Assembly (NCBI GenBank): GCA_035712345.1 | Contig: DASTAY010000057.1 | Location: 29,881 to 93,880, forward strand | Reading direction: 5' to 3' | DNA from: VRUE01 sp035712345 | Lineage (GTDB): Bacteria; Actinomycetota; Thermoleophilia; Solirubrobacterales; 70-9 | Length of the DNA: 64,000 bases | Shown: in pieces, positions 57,605 to 64,000 of the stretch | Layout of the letters: each line of letters starts with the position of its first letter | Position numbering within the stretch: the stretch's first letter is position 1 | Notes under the pieces: generated by a model | Databases searched by the model: none | The model's input: only the letters and a program-made list of their open reading frames with translations | What the model was told of the DNA's origin: nothing | Made by a program: the position numbers and the translations under genes

Positions 57605-58675
57605 CTAGGTCGGCTCGCGCGAGAGCCTGAACGAGAGCGCCTCGAGGGCAAGCTCCTCGGAGACGTTGAGGTCGAGGCGGCGGCGGGTGTCCTCGACGAG
57701 CTCGACCGCGCGGCGAGGGCCGTTCGCGTCGCCGCCGGCGGCCTGCGACTGGAGCTGCGCGGTGCGATCGCGGTTGTAAACCACGTCGGCGGCGCCCGCG
57801 GCGGTGGCGGCGAGGTCGCGAAACCAGGCGGCGGCCAGTCGCAGGCCGAGGTCGAGCAGCTCGGTGCGGCGGCGGCGGCCGGCGCGTTTGGCGGCGTCGG
57901 CGATGTCGCGGGCCGAGCGTTTGACGCCGGCCTCCTTTTCCTCTTCCAGCGCGTCGCGCGCGGCGGATTCGGCTTCTTCGCCCGCCGCCTCGGCGGTGCT
58001 CAGGATCGCGCTCCAGTCCATCGCGACCGCCTGCTCGCGCAGCGCCCGCCCCCGCTCGCTCAACAACGTGCCAGCCAGCTCGACGTCACCGCCCGAGAGT
58101 CGAGCCGCGGCGGCGATCTCGTCCGCGTCGCCGCCGGGGGCCGCGTCGCGGAGCATGGCCTCGACCGCCTCGGGGGGCAGCGGCGCGAAATCGACCGGCT
58201 GGCAGCGCGAGGCGATGGTCTCCAACAGCGCCGCCGGCTCGGAGCTGAGCAGGATCAGGTGGACGAACTCGGGCGGTTCCTCCAGCGTCTTCAGCAGGGC
58301 GTTCTGGCTCTCGTCCCGCATCGCCTCCGCCGCCTCGACCACGAAGACCCGCTTGCCGCCTTCGTAGGGCCGGTAGGCGGCGGCGCGGATGACCCGCTCC
58401 CGCACCTCCTCGACCATGTGCTGCGCCCCCTTCGGCGCCAGCCAGACGAGGTCGGGATGCGGCGAGGGATCGAGCAGCGCCCGGCGCCGCGCGTCCCCGG
58501 CGTCCTCAGCGGCACTCGCCAGAATCTCCGCGGCAAAAGCCCGCGCCGCCACTCGCTTGCCGGAACCTCGCGGGCCCCGGAAGAGGTACGCATGCGACGG
58601 TCCCGTCTTCAGCGCCGCGCTCAGCGCCAGCTGCACACGCGGCTGATGGACGGTGCTCTCGGCCAGGGCGCTCAT
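57605..58675 (-). CDS. holB: DNA polymerase III subunit delta' (clamp loader)
   Basis: 356 residues from ATG 58675; frame sequence before it has no conserved content. AAA+ family: GPRGSGKRVAARAFA (Walker A-like, about 35-50), HPDLVWL, VFVVEAAEAMRDESQNALLKTLEEPPEFVHLILL (Walker B and sensor region, about 112-145) and SRCQPVDFAPL (SRC motif). The SRC motif and clustering with tmk and topA fit HolB. The zinc-binding cysteine module of DnaX is missing, as expected for delta'. Promoter region upstream contains the family C repeat. Confidence 0.88.
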   Translation of the reverse strand: MSALAESTVHQPRVQLALSAALKTGPSHAYLFRGPRGSGKRVAARAFAAEILASAAEDAGDARRRALLDPSPHPDLVWLAPKGAQHMVEEVRERVIRAAAYRPYEGGKRVFVVEAAEAMRDESQNALLKTLEEPPEFVHLILLSSEPAALLETIASRCQPVDFAPLPPEAVEAMLRDAAPGGDADEIAAAARLSGGDVELAGTLLSERGRALREQAVAMDWSAILSTAEAAGEEAESAARDALEEEKEAGVKRSARDIADAAKRAGRRRRTELLDLGLRLAAAWFRDLAATAAGAADVVYNRDRTAQLQSQAAGGDANGPRRAVELVEDTRRRLDLNVSEELALEALSFRLSREPT

Positions 58676-58682
58676 CCATTCC

Positions 58683-58776
58683 TTCCGCGGGTGGCGTGGC
58701 GGCGGGGGTCCCCCATAGCGGAGGGCGCGCGGAGCGCGTCCGAGCACATGGGGGAGGCCGCCGCGACAGGACCCGC
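58683..58776. repeat. Nested hairpin element, family C, copy 2
   Basis: Outer arms CCGCGGGT (58683-58690) and ACCCGCGG (58769-58776); borders GCGGGTGGCG and GACAGGACCCGC match copy 1 (47920-48012). The inner hairpin is unrelated to that of copy 1: GGGTCCCCCAT against ATGGGGGAGGCC with a GC-rich loop. It lies between tmk and holB. Confidence 0.75.
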
Positions 58777-58793
58777 GGTCGACTGCATGGTCC

Positions 58794-59381
58794 CTAGCGT
58801 GATCTGACCACCTCCATCACCCGCGCATGGACCTCCTCGACGCTGCCCTTGGCGTCGACGACGACGACCCGGTCCGAGGCGATGATCGCGATCTCGTCGT
58901 ACGCCTCGGCGACGGCGCGCTGCAGCTCCAGCCCCTCGGCCTCGAAGCGGTCCTCGCCCTCGGCGCGGGCAAGGCCGGCCTCCGGGTCGATCTTCAGGTA
59001 GATCGTCAGGTCGGGCCAGAGCCCATCGATCGCCTGGTCGACGAGCGAGAGCACGTGGCTCGTGCCGAGCCCGCGGGCGCCGCCCTGGTAGGCGACGCTG
59101 GAGTCGGCGAAGCGATCGGCGACGACGGTGCCGCCGCTCTCCAGGGCAGGTCGCACGACCCGCGCGAGCAGGTCGGCGCGCGCCGCGGAGAAGAGCAGCA
59201 GCTCGGCGAAGGAATCCAACTCCAGGGCGGGATCGGCGAGCAGCTCGCGGATCCGCTCCGCAGCGTCGGTACCCCCCGGCTCGCGGATCAGCGTCGTCCG
59301 CGGGCCGAGCGCCTCGGCGAGCAGCCTCGCCTGCGTGCTCTTCCCGGAGCCATCCACGCCCTCCAGGGAGACGAACGTCAT
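58794..59381 (-). CDS. tmk: Thymidylate kinase
   Basis: 195 residues. P-loop EGVDGSGKSTQA (7-18), DRx motif DRFADSSVAYQGGARGLG (about 93-110) and an LID region EGEDRFEAEG (about 142). It phosphorylates dTMP to dTDP. Length fits short-LID bacterial TMK. ATG overlaps the topA stop by 4 nt (ATGA) and holB follows downstream, a normal actinobacterial gene set (topA-tmk-holB). Confidence 0.93.
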   Translation of the reverse strand: MTFVSLEGVDGSGKSTQARLLAEALGPRTTLIREPGGTDAAERIRELLADPALELDSFAELLLFSAARADLLARVVRPALESGGTVVADRFADSSVAYQGGARGLGTSHVLSLVDQAIDGLWPDLTIYLKIDPEAGLARAEGEDRFEAEGLELQRAVAEAYDEIAIIASDRVVVVDAKGSVEEVHARVMEVVRSR

Positions 59382-61639
59382 TTGACGGTCGTTTTCGCCC
59401 TTTTCCGTTTGCGAGTCGCGGTATCGGCCTTGCTCGCCTTCTTGGCGGCCCTGCCGTTCTCTCCGTCCGGCGGTGGCTTCTTTTCCATCTCGGCCTTCGC
59501 CGCTTTCGCCGCTTCGCGCTCAGCGCGGCGTTTCTTCATCTCCTGCATCGACTCGCAATCGTCGTTGAGGCAGAGGTTCCAGGGCCGGCCGCGGAAGGGC
59601 ACCACTTTGAGCCGCGGGGTCTCGCCGCAGATCGAGCAGCGTTCCTCGAGCCGGAAGACGTCGCCGCGCTGGGGCAACGGGAAGGTCTGGTCGCACGAGT
59701 CGGGGTCGTCGAGGACCCAGCCGCTGCAGCCGACGAAGCGTTTGCCCGATTTTTTCGCCCTGATGATGCGCAGCATGTTGGGCGAGCCGTCCTCCTTGGT
59801 CCGACCCGCTTCCTCGCAGACCTTGCAGGGGCCCAGGATGCGGTCCTCGTCCATCCCTTTCCAGATGACCTTGGCGAGCTCCTCGCGGCTGCCGTCGATC
59901 TCGGTCCAGGTCTTGTGCAGCAGGTCGCGGCTCTCGCCGACCACCTCGCCCTTGCTCATCTCGCCGCCGGCGATGCGGTCCATCTCCGCCTCCAGTTGGG
60001 CGGTCATCTCCGGCGTCGCCATCGCCGGCACGTAGTTCTTGAACGCCTCGTACAGCGCGATCCCCGTCTCGGAGGGGACCGGCGGGTTGCCGTAGACGTA
60101 GCCGCGGTCGAAGAGCTTCTGGATGATGTCGGCGCGGGTCGCTTTGGTGCCGAGCCCGCGCTCCTCCATCAGCTCGATCAACTTGGCCTGCGAGATACGT
60201 CCTGGCGGCTGGGTCTCCTTGTCGAGGATCCACGGCTCGCCGTCGAGGGCGAGCGTCTGCCCCTCCTTGAGGGCCGGGATCTCCTCGTCGGAGGAGCGGG
60301 CGTAGGTGTAGATGCCGGCGTAGCCGGGGTCGACGACGACCGAGCCGCGCACGAAGTAGGTCTCCGAGCCCGCCTCGATGTCCGCACGGGTCGACTCGGT
60401 GATCATCGGCGGGCTGAAGGTGGCGAGGAAGCGGCGCACGATCAGTTCGTAGACGCGCTTCTTGGAGCCGTCGAGAGCGCCGGGGTGGATCGCCTGGGTC
60501 GGGTAGATCGGCGGGTGGTCGGTGGTCTCTTTTTTGCCCCGGGTCGGTTTCAGCTCGCCGTCGAGCAGGCCCGAGGCGGCGGAGAACTCCTTGACCTTGA
60601 CCAGCGAGGCGACCAGCTCGCGCAGCGGCAGCGAGGCCGGGTAGACCGTGTTGTCGGTGCGCGGGTAGGAGATGAAGCCGTCCATGTAGAGGTCCTCGGC
60701 GATTCGCATCGCGCTGGCGGGGGTGATGCCGAGGCGGCTGGAGGCATCGGTGCTGAAGGCGGTCGTGTTGTAGGGGGTCGGCGGCTTGCGCGTGTTCTTG
60801 CGCGCCGTCACCGATTTGACCGTGCCGGGCCCGGAGGTCCCGGCGAACGCCTTGTCGGCCTCGGCCTTCTCCCAGAATTTGTCAGTCGCGTGGTGCGTCT
60901 CGAAGCTGCCGTCGGGGTGCTCGAACTTGGCGAACAGTTCCCAGAAAGGTTTGGCGACGTGGGCGCGGCGCTCCATCTCGCGCTCGACGATCAGGCCCAG
61001 CGTCGGGCTCTGCACGCGGCCGACGGAGAGGAAGTTGGAGCCGAAGCGGCGGCTGGCGAGCGAGACGGCCCGGGTCAGGGTCGCGCCCCAGAGCAGGTCG
61101 ATGTCTTGGCGGGCGGCGCCGGCGTTGGCCAGCGGGTAGGAGAGCTCGTCGAGATCATCGAAGGCGCGCTCGATCTCTTCCTTGGTCAGAGCCGAGTAGC
61201 GGGCGCGCTTGATCCGCAGGGTGCCGGCGTCGGCGTCCTCGCGCGAGCCCAACTCCGGGTTGGCCTCGATCATCTCCTGCAGCGCCTCGAGCCCGATCAG
61301 CTCGCCCTCGCGGTCGAAGTCGGTGGCGATCACGAGCTCGTCGGCCTCTTTGGCCATCTTGCGGATCGCTTTGACGACGTTTTTGTCGGTCGGCTGCTTG
61401 ATCAGCTCGGCGTCGATCAGGTCGTGCAGGTCGGTCTTCTGCCAGTTCGAGTAGCCCTCGGGGAAGGCCGGGCCGAGCACGTGCCCCTTGAGGCCGACGG
61501 TCATCTGCTCGCCGCCGTCGTCGTCGGTCCAGGTGTAGAAGGGGACTTTGAAGGTTTTGTCAGAGGCGTTGGTGCCGCGGCTCAGCGCTTCGGCGATCTT
61601 CTTGGCGCTGTTGTTCTTCTCGGTGACGATCAGTCTCAT
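59378..61639 (-). CDS. topA: DNA topoisomerase I
   Basis: 753 residues from ATG 61639 (MRLIVTEKNNSAKKIAEAL, the standard Toprim start). Toprim acidic residues are in ELVIATDFDREGELIG (about 95-110); the catalytic Tyr region is MDGFISYPRTDNTVYP (about 300). After the core, zinc-finger cysteines follow (CKVCEEAGRTKEDG, CSICGETPR, LCLNDDCESM), then a Lys/Arg/Ala-rich tail (KAAKAEMEKKPPP..RKRKRAKTTVK) typical of Actinobacteria. It relaxes negative supercoils. Some core features, such as the FEKAE-like region with DFWEKAEADKAFAG, resemble archaeal-type enzymes; a type IA topoisomerase is certain. Confidence 0.93.
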   Translation of the reverse strand: MRLIVTEKNNSAKKIAEALSRGTNASDKTFKVPFYTWTDDDGGEQMTVGLKGHVLGPAFPEGYSNWQKTDLHDLIDAELIKQPTDKNVVKAIRKMAKEADELVIATDFDREGELIGLEALQEMIEANPELGSREDADAGTLRIKRARYSALTKEEIERAFDDLDELSYPLANAGAARQDIDLLWGATLTRAVSLASRRFGSNFLSVGRVQSPTLGLIVEREMERRAHVAKPFWELFAKFEHPDGSFETHHATDKFWEKAEADKAFAGTSGPGTVKSVTARKNTRKPPTPYNTTAFSTDASSRLGITPASAMRIAEDLYMDGFISYPRTDNTVYPASLPLRELVASLVKVKEFSAASGLLDGELKPTRGKKETTDHPPIYPTQAIHPGALDGSKKRVYELIVRRFLATFSPPMITESTRADIEAGSETYFVRGSVVVDPGYAGIYTYARSSDEEIPALKEGQTLALDGEPWILDKETQPPGRISQAKLIELMEERGLGTKATRADIIQKLFDRGYVYGNPPVPSETGIALYEAFKNYVPAMATPEMTAQLEAEMDRIAGGEMSKGEVVGESRDLLHKTWTEIDGSREELAKVIWKGMDEDRILGPCKVCEEAGRTKEDGSPNMLRIIRAKKSGKRFVGCSGWVLDDPDSCDQTFPLPQRGDVFRLEERCSICGETPRLKVVPFRGRPWNLCLNDDCESMQEMKKRRAEREAAKAAKAEMEKKPPPDGENGRAAKKASKADTATRKRKRAKTTVK

Positions 61640-61739
61640 GGGTCGGCGAGGGTAGCAGGGGTCGTCGGCCGCGCAAGAAGGCGTACAGGCGGCCAATCGC
61701 GCTCCCGGCACCCGCCGATGTGCTTAGGATCACCGGCCC

Positions 61740-62672
61740 ATGAGGTGTCTGGTCACTGGCGGCGCGGGCTTCATCGGCTCGAATCTGGTCGACGCGCTGC
61801 TCGCGCGCGGCGACGGGGTCACGGTCGTCGACGACCTCTCGACCGGGCGCATGTCCAACCTCGAACCGGGCCTGGCGAACGGCGCCGAGCTGGTCGAAAT
61901 GGACATCCGCGACCGCGACGGCCTGGTCGGCCTGGCAGGCGATAGACGGCCCGAGGCGATCTTCCATCTCGCCGCCCAGATCGACGTCCGCAAGTCCCTT
62001 GCCGACCCTTTCTTCGACGCGAGCGTCAACGTCGGCGGCACCGCCAACGTGCTGGAGGCGGCGCGGGCGTCGGAGTGCAGGCGCGTGGTCTCGATCTCGA
62101 CCGGCGGCGCGATCTACGGCGAGGGGGAGGGACAGAAGATCCCGCTGCCCGAGAGCGCGCCGATCGCGCCGATGTCCGCCTACGGCCAGAGCAAGTTCGC
62201 GGCCGAGGGCTACCTCTCCCTCTACGAGCGGCTCTACGGCCTCTCCGGGGTGTCGCTGCGGCTGGGCAACGTCTACGGCCCGCGCCAGGACCCGCTCGGC
62301 GAGGCCGGCGTGATCGCGATCTTCTGCGGCCTGCTAAAGGAGGGGGGCCGCCCGACCGTGTTCGGCGACGGCAAGCAGACCCGCGACTACATATATGTGG
62401 GGGACGTGGTCTCCGCCGCCCTCGCCGCCGCCGGCTCCGAGGCGACCGGCGCGATCAACATCGGCACCGGCAAGGAGACCGACGTCCTCGAACTGATCGA
62501 GTCGCTGAAGGGCCTCTCCGGCAACGAGGGCTTCGATCCCGAATTCGCCCCGGAACGGGCCGGCGAGGTACAGCGAATCGCGATCGACGCCGGCCGCGCC
62601 GAGCAAGAGCTGGGCTGGCGAGCCGCGATGGACCTCGAACAGGGCCTCCGCGTCACGCTGGACAGCATCTGA
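61740..62672 (+). CDS. NAD-dependent sugar epimerase, UDP-glucose 4-epimerase-like
   Basis: 310 residues, extended SDR. Dinucleotide site TGGAGFIGSNLV (6-17), DDLSTGRMSNLE, HLAAQIDVRKS (about 77), catalytic Ser-Tyr-Lys as STGGAIYGEG and YGQSKFAAEGY (Tyr about 146, Lys 150), RLGNVYGPRQDP and DYIYVGDVV. Likely forms UDP-galactose or a similar sugar for surface glycans; substrate specificity is not visible. The ATG is 9 nt after TAGGAT and 100 nt from the start of topA, so it has its own promoter. Confidence 0.9.
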   Translation: MRCLVTGGAGFIGSNLVDALLARGDGVTVVDDLSTGRMSNLEPGLANGAELVEMDIRDRDGLVGLAGDRRPEAIFHLAAQIDVRKSLADPFFDASVNVGGTANVLEAARASECRRVVSISTGGAIYGEGEGQKIPLPESAPIAPMSAYGQSKFAAEGYLSLYERLYGLSGVSLRLGNVYGPRQDPLGEAGVIAIFCGLLKEGGRPTVFGDGKQTRDYIYVGDVVSAALAAAGSEATGAINIGTGKETDVLELIESLKGLSGNEGFDPEFAPERAGEVQRIAIDAGRAEQELGWRAAMDLEQGLRVTLDSI

Positions 62673-62696
62673 TCGCGGGTCACTAGTCTTTCTCCA

Positions 62697-63443
62697 ATGC
62701 CAGCTCAGGCCTACGCCGGCAAGGAGTGCGTCTGCCAGTTCCGCAAGGGGATCTGCGATCAGTCCTGCGTGCGGGACATGCTGGAGACGCCCTTCTACAT
62801 CGCCTGCCTGAAACTGACCGGCCGCAGGTGCCTGGTCGTCGGCGGCGGCGACATCGGCCTGGAGAAGGTCGAGGGGCTGCTGGCCTGCAGCGGCGACGTG
62901 ACGCTGATCGCGCCGACCGCCCATCCCGAGCTGGAACAGCTGGCGCAGGAGGGCTCGATCCAGTGGCAGAAGCGGGCCTACGCCGGGCCGGAGGACCTCG
63001 AGGGGGTCTTCATGGTGATCGCCTGCACCGACGATTCCGAGGTCAACATCGGCATCTTCGACGACGCCGAGCAGCGGGCGATGCTGGTCAACATCGTCGA
63101 TGTGCCGCCGCTCTGCAACTTCATCCTCCCGGCGATCGTCCGCACCGGGCCGCTGGCGATCGCGATCTCGACCGCCGGCGCCTCCCCCGCCCTCGCCAAG
63201 CGGATGAAGCGCGAGATCTCCGAGCTCTTCGGCGAGGAGTACGCGCGCCTGGCGGTGATCCTCAACGACGCCCGCGGCTGGGCGAAGGGGACGCTGCCGA
63301 CCTACCAGGACCGCAAGGAGTTCTTCGAGGGGATCGTCAACGGCGACCCCGACCCGATCCAGCTGCTCCGTGAAGGCCAGGAGCCGGCGGTGCTGGCGAT
63401 CGTCGAGTCCGCCAAAGAGCGGGCCGCCGCGGCGCTCGCCTAG
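62697..63443 (+). CDS. Precorrin-2 dehydrogenase/sirohydrochlorin ferrochelatase-type protein with extra N-terminal cysteines
   Basis: 248 residues. The core starts at about residue 30: FYIACLKLTGRRCLVVGGGDIGLEKVEGLL is the NAD-binding part of CysG/Met8/SirC, with ADDSEVN-like CTDDSEVN and NFILPAIVRTGPLAIAISTAGASPALAKRMKREI typical of siroheme synthase-like proteins. It makes sirohydrochlorin from precorrin-2, and so provides the cofactor of the sulfite reductase. The first 27 residues contain ECVCQFRKGICDQSC, an unusual 4-Cys cluster. A start at ATG 62778 would remove it, but TAGTCT lies 7 nt before ATG 62697, in favour of the longer form. Confidence 0.88.
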   Translation: MPAQAYAGKECVCQFRKGICDQSCVRDMLETPFYIACLKLTGRRCLVVGGGDIGLEKVEGLLACSGDVTLIAPTAHPELEQLAQEGSIQWQKRAYAGPEDLEGVFMVIACTDDSEVNIGIFDDAEQRAMLVNIVDVPPLCNFILPAIVRTGPLAIAISTAGASPALAKRMKREISELFGEEYARLAVILNDARGWAKGTLPTYQDRKEFFEGIVNGDPDPIQLLREGQEPAVLAIVESAKERAAAALA

Positions 63444-63480
63444 GGGCGCCTTTCCGAACCAGAGGTTGGGAAAGGCGCCC
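63444..63480. terminator. Bidirectional terminator hairpin
   Basis: Arms GGGCGCCTTTCC (63444-63455) and GGAAAGGCGCCC (63469-63480), loop 13 nt, between the convergent siroheme gene and the marR-type gene. Each arm touches the stop codon of one gene. Confidence 0.7.
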
Positions 63481-63977
63481 TAGATCGTGCCGCAGGCGCC
63501 GCCGCGGACGCTGTCGAGCATCTCGCGGAGCTGCTCGGCCTGCGCGACGGTCAGCCTGGCGCTGAAGGCGGCGGCGAGCTCGGCGCGGGCGATCGGGCGC
63601 ATCTCTTCGAGCAGCTCGACTCCGGCCGGGAGCAGCGTTGCGTAGCTGACCCGGCGGTCGGTCTCGCAGAAGGTCCGCTCCAGCAGGCCGGCCTTGATCA
63701 GCCGGTCGACCAGCTTGGTCAGGCCGCCGCGGGTGATCACCAGCGCCTCGGCCAGCTCCCCCATTTTCAGCCGCTGCTCCGGCGCCCGGTCGAGCGTCGC
63801 CAGCACTTCGAACCAGGGCAACGGCGGCAGCTCGGCGGCGACCAGGGCCTCCTGCAGACGGCCGGTCACCGCGGCGTGGGTCTGGGTCAGCGAGATCCAG
63901 GCCTCGCGGTGCGGATCGACCTCCGCGCCCGTGCCGTCCCTCTCCGCGACTGCGGTCTGCTCGCTCATCGAGGACAT
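63480..63977 (-). CDS. MarR-family transcriptional regulator
   Basis: 165 residues. Winged-helix core: AVTGRLQEALVAAELPPLPWFEVLATLDRAPEQRLKMGELAEALVITRGGLTKLVDRLIKAGLLER, where the recognition helix is ITRGGLTKLVDRL (about 75-90), then the wing with CETDRRVSY and a C-terminal dimer helix. The N-terminal 18 residues are polar. A later in-frame ATG at 63968 is possible. The operator would lie in the last 25 nt of the window, where AACCAAATTGT is AT-rich; the neighbour it controls is outside. Confidence 0.88.
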   Translation of the reverse strand: MSSMSEQTAVAERDGTGAEVDPHREAWISLTQTHAAVTGRLQEALVAAELPPLPWFEVLATLDRAPEQRLKMGELAEALVITRGGLTKLVDRLIKAGLLERTFCETDRRVSYATLLPAGVELLEEMRPIARAELAAAFSARLTVAQAEQLREMLDSVRGGACGTI

Positions 63978-64000
63978 CTTCCCACAATTTGGTTGATCTG

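Noticed and set aside
59915..61945. Plus-strand frame of 676 codons opposite topA
   Set aside because: Antisense shadow of topoisomerase I, which has clear Toprim and catalytic motifs.

Overview
The window is a high-GC bacterial chromosome segment. The gene content suggests an actinobacterium, most likely a soil lineage of the Thermoleophilia/Solirubrobacterales type. Supporting features are a fused PafB-PafC-type WYL regulator, a biotin carboxylase fused to its biotin carrier domain, a glycosyltransferase/DUF2304 pair, many GTG starts, and many genes whose start lies 6-9 nt after a TANNNT hexamer, as expected for leaderless transcripts. The lineage is inferred from gene style, not from a marker gene.

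Left host block (1-9373): a partial MBL hydrolase, the WYL regulator, a YhaM-like HD nuclease, two CrcB fluoride channels behind a fluoride riboswitch, a divergent arsR-arsC pair, an FAH-family hydrolase, an alpha/beta hydrolase, TrmO and an acyl-CoA synthetase.

Island (about 9407-28988): a 19.6-kb accessory element sits inside a tRNA-Phe(GAA) gene. The 5' half of the tRNA is at 28980-29019 and the 3' half at 9374-9415; joined, they make a perfectly paired tRNA. A second, intact tRNA-Phe(GAA) with different stems lies inside the island (16607-16679) and presumably replaces the broken one. Left cargo is a tight minus-strand operon (radical SAM/SPASM enzyme, thymidylate-kinase-like kinase, EEP-fold hydrolase, two-helix membrane protein) with a divergent EEP paralogue, then a DUF4160 protein with a DUF2442-XRE-ImmA/IrrE fusion. 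Right cargo is an SSB-like protein, decayed HTH and tyrosine-recombinase remnants, lipoproteins and secreted proteins, and a very large RHS/NHL-repeat surface protein ending in a trypsin-like protease and broken by one frameshift. The right part is visibly less GC-rich than the host.

Right host block (29020-64000): a GH15-like protein, LOG-family protein, DEAD-box/DUF1998 helicase, dihydropteroate synthase, HAD phosphatase, DtxR-type regulator, sedolisin-like peptidase, aminotransferase, sucCD, sulfatase, acyl-CoA carboxylase subunit, a MerR-controlled metal locus with a deleted ynfA, a PHP hydrolase, a sulfate-assimilation cluster (sir-cysH and sat-cysC, with rhodanese and dodecin upstream), a TetR regulator, a PhoB/PhoR-like two-component system, GT2/DUF2304, three tiny membrane ORFs, holB-tmk-topA, a sugar epimerase, a siroheme-synthase-type dehydrogenase and a MarR regulator. 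The siroheme dehydrogenase would supply the cofactor of the sulfite reductase.

Long perfect or near-perfect inverted repeats lie between many genes. At least four recurring families can be recognised by eye; some act plausibly as terminators, and two copies run into the last codons of genes.
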